This document shows positions 21,585-32,619 of a stretch of DNA of 64,000 bases, in pieces. Every line of letters begins with the position of its first letter. Position 1 is the first letter of the stretch. Source of the stretch: Tethya wilhelma (lineage: Eukaryota > Porifera > Demospongiae > Tethyida > Tethyidae); contig CAXIPT010000006.1 in the NCBI GenBank assembly GCA_964030475.1, positions 3,486,278-3,550,277 on the forward strand, written 5' to 3'. The notes under the pieces were generated by a model. That model searched no databases. It was not told where the DNA came from and saw nothing but the letters and a program-made list of their open reading frames with translations. The position numbers and the translations under genes are program-made.

Positions 21585-23915
21585 CCTCTCCTCACACAGG
21601 ACTCTGATCAGACCACGCCCCTTCATCTGGCAGCTGTCTCTGGCTGGGTGGAGTGTGTGGAGCTGCTCATCCGCCATGGCCATCCAGTGGAGTGCAGGGA
21701 CGATCACGGATGGCCACCTCTTCTTTACGCTCACTTTGAGAGGCACGAGGAGTGTGTGTTGACACTCATGAGGGCTGCACCACAGCAGGTGTGTGGGTGG
21801 GTGGGGCATGGTGGGTGATAGCCTCGTACCCAGGCCACTCCCAGCTTTTAGTGTTAGTGTGTGAGGCTACGAACTGGGAGTGGCCTGGGTACCACGAGGC
21901 TATATAGATGGGTGGATGAGTTTTGAGATGTGAATTACTAATGTGTAGCTGAAAGGTTGACGGTATAAAATTTTTTGACAATTTGCTCTGTGTTCCATTA
22001 TGCTACATTGTGTAACATTGCATTACACTGTGTAACATTGCATTACATTGTTCAAGAGCTATTGAACTTACTGTTAATAGCACAGATAATGAAAATGATG
22101 AAGTGAAAAATGAGAGAAAATTCAAGCAATTTTTTTTATAAAGGAACTTAATAGCTTCCTATTTCCTTTAGAGTGTACCCGAGCACATGTGCAGCACATG
22201 CCTGCAACTGATTGGCTGATTGACAGACTCATTCATGTCGTCCAAGAATGTACGTCCTGGGGCAGCTGGTGTGGCTGGCCATGCAGGGGTCACTACAGGA
22301 TGTGGTCAGGTGACCTCTATGAAGGATGTGTGTGTGTTGCTTTTGTGTAGAGAAAGTGCTATAGGTTTTCAGTATTGACAAGGTATTGAGGACATTGAAG
22401 CTACAGGAAATGATCAGACAGTGATAACGAAAGCTTGTCCCCGAAAGTCCTCCTGGAAGAGTTGATGGTGCTCTGAATTTTTGTCCTTCTTTGCTTGGCG
22501 TATGCATGCTTAAATTTTACTGTTTTGATTTTTGAGGTATCTATCCACCTTTTCATTTTCAAGCTACATCATTATTATATCGTTTAGCAAAATAACTGCA
22601 CCTGATCAAACTAGAGAATCATGAAATTTACAGCTGTCTCTGAAGTGTAAATACCACCATATGTGGCATCTAGTCAACCCAGTTGTTCCAGTCAATCTTG
22701 TTACTAGTACCTGGTCGTTTATTCGACCTTTAGATGGTGATATTCTATCTGCATTTAGCTAGCCTTGTACCACACAATTTTAGACACCTTGAAACTCACA
22801 AAATTTTAAAATGTTATGCACCAGGGAAGGCCAGTACTGTATAGCAGGTAAATTTGGCAAATTGGCAAATTATTTCCCAAATTGGAAAATTAAAAATTGC
22901 CAAACAGTTATATACCCTCCCACACAGATATAAACAATGCAGCATGCAGAACTAAATCACCAATCATACTAAAATGCAAATTCACTAAATTTTAAGCCCG
23001 CCAAAATTACCCACTATATGGTATTAATTTTAGTCACTTAGAGTAAATTGGTCAATAATTATTAATAACAACAACAACAACAACAACAACAGTATACTCT
23101 GCTCTTAGCCATAGCTTTACAACTGTGACTGACTGTGTGTCAATTGTGTGCAGCTGTCTGTGCTGAGTGAGTTGCTGAGGAAGGCACCCAGTGATAGGAT
23201 CGATGGAAGGAAAAAGACTGTCAAGGTTTGTGCTCTATGGTGTGTGTCAATGAGTGGGTGTCAGTGCGTGGGTGGCTTCTTTCCACACACTCACTCACAC
23301 ACTCACACACATTTGTCCAAATGATTAGATGTTGAGCTGCAATAGTATAGCATAGTAATAATTATGTTCGAGCTGTCACATAAATCATTTGGTATAGTAG
23401 AAAAATTGTTGAGGGAGAAAAATTTCACAAATAAAGTTCTTTATACATTTTGAAAGAAAAAAAAAGGATTTTGTCTTACTCTTTCAAAATGCCCACACAT
23501 ACAGTACCTTTTACACCCATCCTTTCATCAACCAGCAGCAATTGGCCTACAAAGAATATTTTTTAAAAGAAATTCTGTTGCTAGGCTATATCAAACACAC
23601 CCACACACACCACAGGTGGTTCGCTCTCTACTCATCACTCTTGCTCATCATGAAACCTACTATTCCATCTTCAACGACTTTATCCGTGACAACCCAGCTG
23701 TCCTAGAGGAAGATGGGTTTGGCTTCATGAAGCACTGCATGGCACTCCTCAGCTTTGAGAACAAACAGGCCTGGCTCAAGATGAAGCTGAAGACACTACG
23801 GTATGTTGTATGTGCAGTGTTCTTGCCAGGGTTTTAGGTGGTGGGTGGTTTGGTTTTTTCCCACAACAACCATATGACACATTAAGTTAACCAATAATTG
23901 AAAATTAATTCATGC

Positions 23916-23961
<46 letters not shown>

Positions 23962-24232
23962 CACACACAGTGACTATGCTGCTCGCTACACCTATGCCCA
24001 TCTCTCTCTCTGTGATGTCCCCAGAGACAGCCTTCTTCCTCACGTCCTCCAGCGTCTTCACGACTTGTCCCCCTCTCTGTGCTGGAAGGCTCCTCTTGTC
24101 GTCACCTTTAGAGGAGAACATGGTAAAGAGTATGACAGTAAAAGGTGTTTCTACTAGAGGCTCTAACAAAGCTGTTAGGTGTCAATGAAATGCTGAGAGA
24201 GAAAATAATCCCTGGGATTCAGCTGGGAATTA

Positions 24233-24287
<55 letters not shown>

Positions 24288-24675
24288 TTTATTGACACGG
24301 TAAAGGAGTAGATAACTAACACCTGCCTCATAAGGTTTTCCTTCAAATTTTATGAAGAAGAGATTTTGAAGGGAAAAAAAAAGATATTTTTTAGGGGGGC
24401 TGAGAATGAGGCTGTGCTAACATACTATGTTACAATGTGTTAAATTGTCATTCTGTTTGCATTGCGTCTGTTGTGTATACTGTAGGTATCTGTAGTGGTC
24501 CAAGGCGGGAATTTTGGTCTTGTCTAAGTCAGGCGCTAGGTGATGGAAATGAAAGACTCTTTAAACTTTCAGCCGAAGGACAGCTATGGTAGGAGGTGTA
24601 CTATCACTTATTGTATCATTGTCTTTCTCTGTCACACACACATACACACACACAAACACACACACATGCACGCAC

Positions 24676-24731
<56 letters not shown>

Positions 24732-26954
24732 GTATTTCAGTCTCCAGCCTTGCTCCGTCTTCTCCAAGTACTTCTATTCCGTCTTAAGCCCACAGTTCTT
24801 GCAGATGCACACCCAATATCTCAAGATAGTTGGCAGTCTGTTAGCTTATGCTCTTTTCCATGGCGACACTGTGGGCATATCTCTCTCAGAACCACTGCTA
24901 AAACAGGTAAGACTGGTTTTCTCCTCTCTTACCCTATAGCTTTGCATTGTGCCACCAATATTGTCTATTATTCTCACTGTCCTTCTTTTTTGTGTTATTT
25001 TTTTTGTAATTTCAAAGAGTTTTTTTTTTTTTTTAAAGCCTTGGAAAAAGGTTACTCTGTCATGAGTTTGTAATTGTGAATCAAGTAGTTTTGGGTGCTG
25101 TTGTGTTTAGGCCTGGTTCACAATATCATACATTGTGTATTGGTGCTTTAACTTTCCCTATTGGGTGGTGCAATACAATGCAATGTAAGGCAAAACATTG
25201 ACGTAGAATTAGCAAAAAGTTTCTAAGTGTGCATTTGATACGGTCCATTAATGTGTGAAATTTATTCTTGTCCACGACACAACGGAAGATATTGTGAACT
25301 TGGACTTTTACTTCCACTACGTTGGTGTGATACCTAGTGGTTGTTAAGCTTCGAATTTATGTTCAAGTGGTCGCTGTCCTTGTTGCAAACATTTCATAAG
25401 GCACTTTGTAGCCCACATTCGGCCCATGTAAACTGTGAGTTCTTCTCATAAGTTGTGTACTCATTAAACCTAGCAACTGAAGTTAGGGGAGGTATAGACT
25501 GCAATAATATGTATGGTGATAAAAGGGATGTGTGCTAGGTAACACCAGTTTTTGGTGTGAGGGTGGAGAGTGTTGTGTATGTACTTTTTTATCATTATTT
25601 TTTACCTAGCAACTGAAGTTAGTAACTGTAAGGACTGCAATGATATGTTAGCCTCATTCCCATTCTCCCCTTTCTACGAGTAAAAGGTCAAAGGGGAGCC
25701 TGGGGATCTGGGGGACGAGGCTAATAATATGTATACTTCCTACCACAGAAATTTTGATAAATAGAAATAAAAAGTATACTCTATGACTCACTATTGACAA
25801 ACAGGAACAAGTCCTTAGCTTATTTGGTTGTCTCTGTGACTCAAATTACTACCTTCCAATTGTGTGCCAGTGTGTTGTGGCTACTCAAGTGGCACTCAAG
25901 CCATAGCATCCACTTAAAAGCCCCCCTAGTTACCCAATACTTGGTAACCATGGTATAATATTATATAGTCTCAAGGGGTGGTAAAGAGTGTATGTGAGGA
26001 CCATCCAGCATCCAGCCATGCTTGTTGTGGGTAGCAGTGTGTGTGTGTTTACACACTCATGGTATTCTTCTCACAGAGACAAAGAAAGGTGTATCTTGTT
26101 TTCTCTTGTCTTTATAGGCTAGCTTCTTTGAAAGGATAAACTGTTGGTCAGGTTTTCTCACTAGCCTTCAAACACATTGTATATTAATGTGTCTGCTACT
26201 AATTCAGTTGTCACTAATAGCAAGTAGAAAATCTACAGGGTACAAAATTAATAGCAGCTGTTTTGTTGGAGATGCCTAGACAAAACTACATAGCAACAGT
26301 GTATAGAGAAGAATTTACTGCCTATAAGCCTGACACTTGTAACTCTACCTTCATTTGAAGGGTGGCCCACAGGATGATCCTTTTTGTGTGTTTATTTGAT
26401 GGTTAGTGTAGCTGGAAATGACCTTTACACTTTTATTTGTGTTTTTTTTTTTACAACCAAGCTTAACCTCATCAGGAAATCCTCTCACTTTTGGCTGTTT
26501 TTTCAAAGGAAGAAAGAAATAGTTGCTCAAGTACAGGCACATGTACAGTATCAAGTTGTTTCTATGGAAATGGACAGCCTCTTATATCATCATCATGATG
26601 TGCCTGTGATTGTGCAAGTGGTCATGCCCTCTTGCATTACTTCCCTAATCATTGCTGTGGTTTCTATTGGCAGTCACCATGGTGAAATAAGGCATATGGT
26701 TACAAGCCACAAGCCTTGGGATTTTATCATGTGCAGCAAGGCCCTCTTTGTTCCTACCGTCACATGGTGTAGTCACGGTGGACTTCACCGTCAAGATCAT
26801 GGTGCTCTTGAAGCTCACTCACTGGTCACACGCTCGTGTGTACTTGCTTGCCTGGCTGTGTGTGCATGTTGAAGCTTCGGGCTCTCCCATTGCACCAAGT
26901 ATGGAACGTGTGTGTGTGTGTACGAGTGCATGTGATGGGTCTGCTTGTACAGCG

Positions 26955-26985
<31 letters not shown>

Positions 26986-27200
26986 CGTTCATTTTGTGTC
27001 ATGCAGCAGAGGAGGTGTAAAGGTTAGTATAGGTAGAAGTTTTCAAGGAGTATTCCCCCTTTTCTCAGAAAAGTGATGTTTGTGTAGTCTCTACAAAATT
27101 AGAAAACTAGCAAATCTCTTACTGGTCATGAATTCTAGATAACACTCAAGCATGCAGGACTACTGCAATTGAGTTTGATCATTATGACATATGTATCTCT

Positions 27201-27261
<61 letters not shown>

Positions 27262-30200
27262 TTATTGCAGCTGGTTGGTCTGCCTCTCAGTCATCCTAAG
27301 GATTTAGACTCCATTGACCACTCCTTGTATTACAGCTACACTGAATACCTCAAGGGTGATGACATAGAAGGTGTATAAAACAAACAAATATTTTATTTCT
27401 ATAGTCTTGAATTTTCCATTTTATTTGCGGAATTTTCTCTTTCAGATTTAGATCTTACGTTTGTGCTAACGGTCGAGTGTCCTTGGAATGAACAGACGGT
27501 AGATATTCCTATTAAGGAGAACGGGAGAACTGTTCAAGTCACAAAAGAGAATAAGGTCTGTTGTATGCCCTCTGTCCTTTGTGTGTGTGTGCAAATAGTA
27601 CAGAGCATGTGAGTGATTAGCATAAAGGATGAGGTACACATGCATTACATGTGCATGCTCGTGCATGCAACACATGGCAGCTGTACGTGCTACAGTATAG
27701 TATTAGGTGACCTCATTTCTGGACCAACCGTGTCAATTGTGTGCGCATAAATGACATTAAGGGTTGATGTCACTTCAACACCTTTTGTACACCCTTTGCT
27801 AATAAGGGTTCGGGATTTCATTTTGTCTCGGGAATGATGTCAAACTTCACTTTTCACTCCAAGCCGTATCTCGTTTCTGACACCTTTTAGTGGATTGTTG
27901 CAGTGTTGTAAATAGAAGACTTACTTATTAATGGTTAGAAGTAGTTGCACTTGAGAGAGTGAAGACTGGGACTATTCCTAATTTGGTAGCATCACAGGAT
28001 GACCATTTTTGAAAACCGTTTGCTGTGTGGCTTTTGTTGTCCTGGAAATACAAAGACTCAGCTGGTTCAAGTGTACTTTGACCTCTATATATCAGCTTAT
28101 GTACCTGTGCATGTCTAATGGTTTGTTAAATCCTATGTAATGGACACTATTATGTGTCTGATTCCCATGTTGAATAATGGAATGGATTGTCAATGTGTGT
28201 CTGGTTCCCATGCTGTGTAATGAGAATGGATTATTATGATGTATATGTCTGATTCCCATGTCACCGGCTAAAGTAGTACCATTATATTCTTGCACAGGAG
28301 AAATATGTTGAGTGCGTATCAAAGTTCAAACTTGAGAGTAGCGTGCAGCAAGAGCTGGCTGCCTTCTTGGGAGGCTTTTGGCAAGTGAGTCGACACAACT
28401 CGTTCATTTGAGATTTATTTTCGCTAGCTATGTAAACCTGTGAGTAGTAACCAGGATGTACATGTATTTGCCTGCAAGAGCTTGACATGCAGTAATAACT
28501 TGTGTTTATTTATTTATTTGTTTTTTTGTTTGTTTGTTTATTGTTTGTTTCAGGTGATTCCAAAGAGGTGTCTTGAGATCTTCACTCCCAACGAGCTCTC
28601 TCTCCTCCTCTCTGGTGTTCCTACCATAGACGTTGATGACTGGTACAACAACACAGTGGTAAGCAACGCTCATTGAGAGAAAACGAATATTTTGGTTATT
28701 TTCCAGATATTCTTTTTTCTCTAGTTTTTATTCTGTCGTGCATGTGTATGTGTGTGGATGTGATTCTATACACCAAAGTAACTTGATGGTAGGAAGTTAT
28801 GCCTTAAGTGTGGTTTATTTTAATGAATGCTGATTCAATAGTCTATTATAAATTGCAAGTATGGGATCGGGGTGGGGTGGGGAGGTCATTGAGGTTCATC
28901 AAGAATTCTTCTCGTCCCATTGTACTGCTGGTTTATTATTAAATGGGATTCTTCAGAACTATAAACTCCGGTTGAGATCTGAACTCCTTTCTATCCTGTG
29001 ACGTTTCTCGGGTATTCATTTCCTTCATTTGCTACTGTCTGTGGTTTTCCGCATTTCCTTGCAATAAGACACCCCTGACTATACACCCAGGAAGTACTGT
29101 CACAGCTCTGGCCTAACCACGAAATCATTTAACAGTTGCAGTTATCAAATATTTTTAGCCTTTCACTTGTCCTTTTATGTGAATAGCTTAAAATAGGTGG
29201 GCTGTTGTATAAATATTACAGTACATGTACTGTGTAAATGTTATATAATATTGTAAGTGTTGATTGCATTTCCTTGCCAATGATATGTGCTGTATGACCT
29301 AATGTTAGATCATCGGTGGTAAAACTGTGGTAGAAACACATAATGCATCTGTGTAACAGTTAATAATGATAGATACGGAATTAATGTTGAAATTGGTACT
29401 GAAATATGCACTGTGTGTGTAGACGTTAGAGAGAGACGTGACATTTTGTCCGGCTTGGGCTGGTTTGGTGCCAACTGAAATTTACTTGTTTGTTCCACAT
29501 TGTGTAGGTGTGTGTATTTGTGTTGTGTGTGTGCGACTACCAGACTACCTAGATGTCAAGCTTTTCAGATTCATAAATACTTTGCTACAATCAAATCCCA
29601 CCCTATATACACACACATGCACACACACACACACACACACACAGTATAGAGGGTTTTCCCCCAATGATGACATCATTGTCTGGTTCTGGAGGTTGGTACG
29701 CAGTCTCAAAGAGGAAGAGAAAGCGTTGCTGTTGAAATTTGCCACCGGTTCCCCCCGGGTCCCTGCTGGGGGGTTCAACAGCTTACAAGTCAGTCCTAAC
29801 ACCTCATCAACAGCACTATGGTGTCTAGAATAATTTTTGAGCCTTGTTTGATTTTTCTGTAGACAAAAGAATGGTCATGTGCTTGCTTGCATGTTGTTAT
29901 AAAGTATTTTTTAACACTAGCTTTTCGTTCAATAGTCTTGTTAAATGCTCTAATTTCCAATTTAGAATAATTTTGGAGCGTTTTCTATAGACAAAAGAAT
30001 GGTCATGTGCATGCTTGTTGCTATGGAGTATTTATTAAACACTAGCTTTTTATTCAATAATCTTGTTAAATGCTTCAAATACTCTAATTTCCAATTTTGA
30101 CTATTGCACCATAATGTCATGCATTATTACTTGTTGCTATGGAGTGGGTCTTTAACATTATTTAGCTTAAATGTTCCATTTTTGCTATTGAAAATACAGG

Positions 30201-30433
30201 GCCTTGGTGGCTACACAAAGTTTACTATATCACTTATACCGGGCAATGACAAAGTAAGCAAATATTCAGTTTTCAGCAACTTTTGACCGTGATAAATTTA
30301 TACTGCACAGATTCCACAAGCTTCGACTTGTTTCAACATGCTCAAATTGACTGATTATTCTCGTGAACAAGAACTGAGAAACAAGACTCTTATTGCAATC
30401 AGATATGGCTGTGAAGGGTTTGAATTTGCATGA
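14129..30433 (+). CDS. HECT-type E3 ubiquitin ligase with disordered acidic N-terminus and ankyrin repeats
   Basis: Exons: 14129-14373, 14521-15171, 15261-15382, 15602-16144, 18968-19056, 19432-19620, an uncertain exon near 20004-20140, 20986-21057, 23616-23800, 23971-24122, 24486-24588, 24741-24906, 27271-27370, 27446-27555, 28298-28384, 28554-28658, 29645-29788, 30200-30253, 30311-30433. Without the uncertain exon this gives about 1,080 residues with consistent phases. Residues 1 to about 500 are low-complexity, rich in Ser, Lys and acid. Ankyrin repeats follow (YTPLMWAAERGHNEVMEILL; TPLHLAAVSGWVECVELLI). The HECT domain starts at VTFRGEHG..PRREFW. It includes YLKIVGSLLAYALFHG, LLLSGVPTIDVDDW, WFWRLV and ATGSPRVPAGGF, and ends FEFA. 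The catalytic Cys is in STCFNMLKL. The HECT half most resembles HACE1 and NEDD4-type ligases. A duplicated block (21112-23279) repeats its ankyrin exons. I chose the first copy because joining to the second breaks the frame. Confidence 0.82.
15450..15546. repeat. Foldback element, TAGCCT family
   Basis: Begins TAGCCTTGTTCCCAGGCTC and ends with an imperfect inverted copy (..GAGAGCCTGAGAAGGAGGCTA). Lies in an intron of the HECT gene. Related copies in this window: 16217-16310, 19651-19734, 21819-21902, 25649-25723, 35130-35206, 54376-54450, 56010-56113, and a one-armed copy at 57871. Confidence 0.75.
16145..17383. other. Large intron of HECT gene, left of the nested gene
   Basis: Contains a foldback element (about 16217-16310) and a locally GC-rich stretch at 16430-16580 with 'ctcgcg..cgcgag' complementarity, unlike its AT-rich surroundings. 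There is also a short palindromic motif 'tcccatattatatggga' near 16735 that recurs near 18587. No ORF of note; upstream sequence of the nested gene at 17384 must include its promoter. Confidence 0.5.
16217..16310. repeat. Foldback element, TAGCCT family
   Basis: The left part 'caggctcctcctttgcgaa' and right part 'aaggagaagcctgggaacaa' are imperfect inverted repeats; the copy at 35130-35206 has nearly the same arms. Confidence 0.65.
17384..18442 (+). CDS. Secreted Cys-rich protein, sponge/cnidarian-type family, nested in an intron
   Basis: Intronless ORF of 352 residues lying wholly within the 2.8-kb intron of the HECT gene, same strand. A signal peptide (MNSFTVCLVLVVTTSAGNF) is followed by a Thr/Ser/Glu-rich linker (about residues 70-125, probably O-glycosylated). 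The C-terminal module of about 225 residues has regular Cys spacing: GWRQVVFINMTD, RTCGRA, YSRVCGRIRGYQ, YVDGVSLTHG, HIWSFVVG, NCCPCDG, FVGDDYFCESG, DDPLWDGQDC, CCEFNNPPWF, ending in ELRLC and LELIEL. I have met this module as uncharacterised proteins in sponges and cnidarians. No function is known to me. The ORF is complete with no lesion, so it is probably an active gene that arrived by retroposition or was lodged there early. Confidence 0.78.
   Translation: MNSFTVCLVLVVTTSAGNFKVSAAAAPETYKPHIFEDGCPNINELEKFKTETISDIRSLIDVLIDDKVQSPITDEDSQQTVTLSTEQETTPLPTTNSEETTLLSTTEQQISTEQGMATTTEEPLYTCNGTPGWRQVVFINMTDTSYNCPPGLQLTSHFKRTCGRAHSKGEECSSTTFSVGGSEYSRVCGRIRGYQVGLTSGYFGYHGLLHPLNDQYVDGVSLTHGPDGEQRRHIWSFVVGITESCSNRPNCCPCDGSSHKVSPSFVGDDYFCESGTTSEWGPGLAGQFFPDDPLWDGQDCSSTSTCCEFNNPPWFTKDLLNSTTDDIELRLCLTNDIAQSDVALELIELNIQ
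18663..18869. repeat. MITE with TA-flanked terminal repeats (TACYGTATAGCRGGAAAGTTT)
   Basis: The left end tactgtatagcaggaaagtt and the right end (reverse complement taccgtatagcgggaaagtt) differ by two bases over 20. The interior repeats 'gaaagtttt' and 'ccacaaaa' blocks in both orientations and has no ORF. The TA ends suggest a Tc1/mariner-type target site. A related element is at 20667-20855. Confidence 0.7.
19651..19734. repeat. Foldback element, TAGCCT family
   Basis: Arms of 26 bp starting TAGCCTCGTACCCAGGCC are inverted at the right end with a 3-base insertion. An identical copy lies at 21819-21902 because of the tandem duplication. Confidence 0.8.
20667..20855. repeat. MITE with TACTGTATAGCAGG end
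   Basis: Left end tactgtatagcaggtaaatt; right end, as reverse complement, taccatatagtgggtaattt. It resembles the element at 18663-18869 at the termini only. Duplicated at 22835-23023 as part of the tandem block. Confidence 0.65.
21112..23279 (+). repeat. Tandem duplication, unit 2 (about 2,168 bp)
   Basis: Second copy of 18958-21111. It carries exon copies at 21122-21210, 21600-21788 and 23154-23225. The exon at 20986-21057 ends in phase 0, but the exon copy at 21122 needs phase 1. Read after it, 21122 gives a TGA within five codons, so the two units cannot both be spliced in order. Confidence 0.85.
24180..24298. repeat. Inverted-repeat element with CT tract
   Basis: The left arm 'gtcaatgaaatgctgagaga' is nearly inverted at the right end 'tctctcagcattttattgac'. 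The interior 'ctgggattcagctgggaatt' is shared with a repeat at 60130-60195. Located in a HECT gene intron. Confidence 0.65.
24907..27270. other. Longest intron within the HECT domain
   Basis: The flanking exons join directly in the HECT fold (SEPLLKQ then LVGLPL), so no exon is missing. The intron holds a TAGCCT foldback element at 25649-25723, a repeated phrase 'acctagcaactgaagttag' (near 25466 and 25603), GT microsatellites near 26905-26985 and a CT tract running into the acceptor at 27270. The ORF at 26384-26872 has no recognisable domain and I do not call it. Confidence 0.55.
25649..25723. repeat. Foldback element, TAGCCT family
   Basis: Starts TAGCCTCATTCCCATTCTCC and ends with 'ggacgaggcta'. 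The arms are imperfect and the loop is short. Confidence 0.65.
29829..30098. repeat. Two-unit tandem repeat of about 135 bp in a HECT intron
   Basis: 29829-29964 and 29966-30098 share agacaaaagaatggtcatgt, 'aacactagctttt' and 'cttgttaaatgct' in the same order. A third, partial trace may follow near 30130. Confidence 0.7.
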
Positions 30434-30575
30434 AGAATAATTTTTGTTTTCACACAATTCAATCGCGGAGCGGAAGCGGAAGCCTTAATTGAGCATGCGC
30501 AACTTGACACTTCCTGTTGGCCATTGTATGTACATGTGGTCAAAGCGTTGAGGCCGAGGCGCGGCGTACACTGAC

Positions 30576-30583
30576 TATAAAAG
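30576..30583 (+). promoter_or_regulatory. TATA box (TATAAAAG)
   Basis: TATAAAAG lies 111 bp upstream of the ATG at 30694 and about 145 bp downstream of the HECT gene stop. Transcription would start near 30605-30615. A diverged NRF1-like motif (TGAGCATGCGCA) is at 30490-30501. Confidence 0.65.
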
Positions 30584-30693
30584 CGAGTGAGTGCGCTTAC
30601 TCTCTCATCACAGCAAGCTAACTCAGACCATAGACACTCAAAAGCAATAGCTAAAGAGTCAAGAAAAATTCTCAAAAAATCTCATAAAGCAAG

Positions 30694-32109
30694 ATGGAAT
30701 TCAGACAGGCACTCTTCCTTTCAGCCGCAATCATCGCAATCCTTGGCCTCTGCCAAGTCGCCCCTGCTCTCGGTCAACTTCAACGCTGTAGAGATCTTAG
30801 AAGAGACTTCCAAGACAATAAAATCCGTCTCTTCAGAAATGCTGATGCCGTACCAGGAATTGAAGATCATCTCTGCCTAACCAGCCGCAACAGGTACGTT
30901 CAAGTCATTTGCTTACATGACATTGTATGTATTGAATTGCATGAGCTCTCTCGGATTGGTATGTGCTCAATATACTGTCTTAATACTATACTTTGAATAG
31001 TATCAGCTAAAGTTATGACTGCATTCTGTCCTGTTATGTTTTGTGTAGAGTGAGAAGGTTTTATTCCTGTCCAAAAGGATTCACTGCCCTCATTCCAAGC
31101 ATAGACAGTGCTACAACTTTAAATGACTTTGTAACAGTTCTCAACATTGCCGACATTGCTAGAGAACAAGGACGTCCTCCCGCTGGTGTTCTCTTTTGCA
31201 GTCCACCAAGACCTACACCACCACCACCTACCACCCGTAAGTTAAATCATCTAATGCATAATATTATATGCATACCAGCATGTATGCATGGTTATTGTAT
31301 CGAACTGTTACATGCTCTGTTCTGCACAGTGCATGTAATAATACAGGCCTATTATGGTTTGAAGTATTATTTTTAGCTATCATCAACATTGCATGCATAA
31401 TGATTTGCCGCCATCCACTTTTTCTTTATTTACAGCTCCACCTGAAGAGACAGATGCTCCAGTGACTGATCTTGGATCGTGTTCAAAAGTATCTGGTCCT
31501 GCAAAGATCAGCAGTTACGTTACAGCAGACCAGGACAGACTTTGCAAGTTTACATGCACTTTCAGTGTTGGAGTATTTGGGTGAGTCAATCATATTTTCC
31601 ACATGCATTAACCACACATATACATCATTAACATACTACATGGTCATGCACTAACGTAAAATTAGTATTATCATAACCACATTGAGGCTTGAGCCTGGAT
31701 GTAATATAGGTTTTCAGTATTTTGATCAGTTCAATCAACATCAATGCCTAGCGCCTTCATGATATCCTCTATAGCATGCATACAAGTGAATGGTTGGGTA
31801 GGCTATTGAATGGCTTTCAATTCAAAGCAGCTGACAACCACAAGTTAGGATATAATACATTATACACATGTACCGGCTACTATAATATTATACTATGGCA
31901 TTATTAACTCATTGACACTTACCCAGGACCCACACACACACACAATCACCACTTGAAATTTGTGTATACATGCATTAAGTTATCGAACTTTTCTTTAACT
32001 TTGCAGGGTAACAACTAGAACAATAACACGAGAGATTTTCAGATGTTGCGAGGGAGAACCACAGCAGCCCAGCAATTTGAGAGCATTGGGCCTTTACAAA
32101 TGCCCCTAG
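30694..32109 (+). CDS. Secreted Cys-containing protein, unrecognised
   Basis: Four exons join in frame: 30694-30893, 31049-31236, 31436-31580, 32007-32109, giving 211 residues. The signal peptide is strongly hydrophobic (ALFLSAAIIAILGLCQVAPALG, cleavage near residue 28). The mature part has about ten cysteines in two blocks (residues about 31-125 and 145-211) separated by a Pro/Thr linker (RPTPPPPTT). The second block starts near DLGSCSKVSGPAKISSY and ends with GLYKCP. I recognise no domain. Good TATA box and compact promoter suggest strong, possibly inducible expression. It could be an extracellular structural, adhesive or defence protein; none of these is shown. Confidence 0.72.
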
Positions 32110-32619
32110 ACGTCTTAGGATACTGATGGACTCAAGTTGAACTTGTTTATAACACAGCAATCTTTACCGACTTCACTCATATGGCACTACATACATGTCA
32201 CACAACTTATAGTGAATGGAACAAATTTAAAATTATTGACAATTTCTCTGTGTAATTATGATTGCACAAGGTCATGCATTTCATAGATTTTGCTTTGCAT
32301 GAGCTATATAGTGCATAATATATATTATCTGAAAGTATTATTTGTGGATGTATATATGTTAATTAATTAATATTGATTGATGATTGATCCATTGATCATG
32401 CAGGCTTGCTGTAGAACAGCACATGCAATAATTATTAGTATCATAATAATCATTGTCATGTGCATGTGGGGTATAATTATAACAGTCACTATGCAGGAAT
32501 TAACAAAACATACTATTATGAATCACACAAACATTCTTCTCAATCCAAAAATAAAAATTATTTTTAAAAGGACGTACTCACTAATAACTATAATAATATC
32601 ATTATAATATTTTTAGTAA
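32110..32619. other. Intergenic, AT-rich
   Basis: Space between two convergent genes. Mostly A/T with short tandem 'aataatt'-like words. No feature seen. Confidence 0.5.

Noticed and set aside
26384..26872. 162-residue ORF in the HECT intron
   Set aside because: No domain, odd composition, no splice connection needed by the HECT frame; probably chance.
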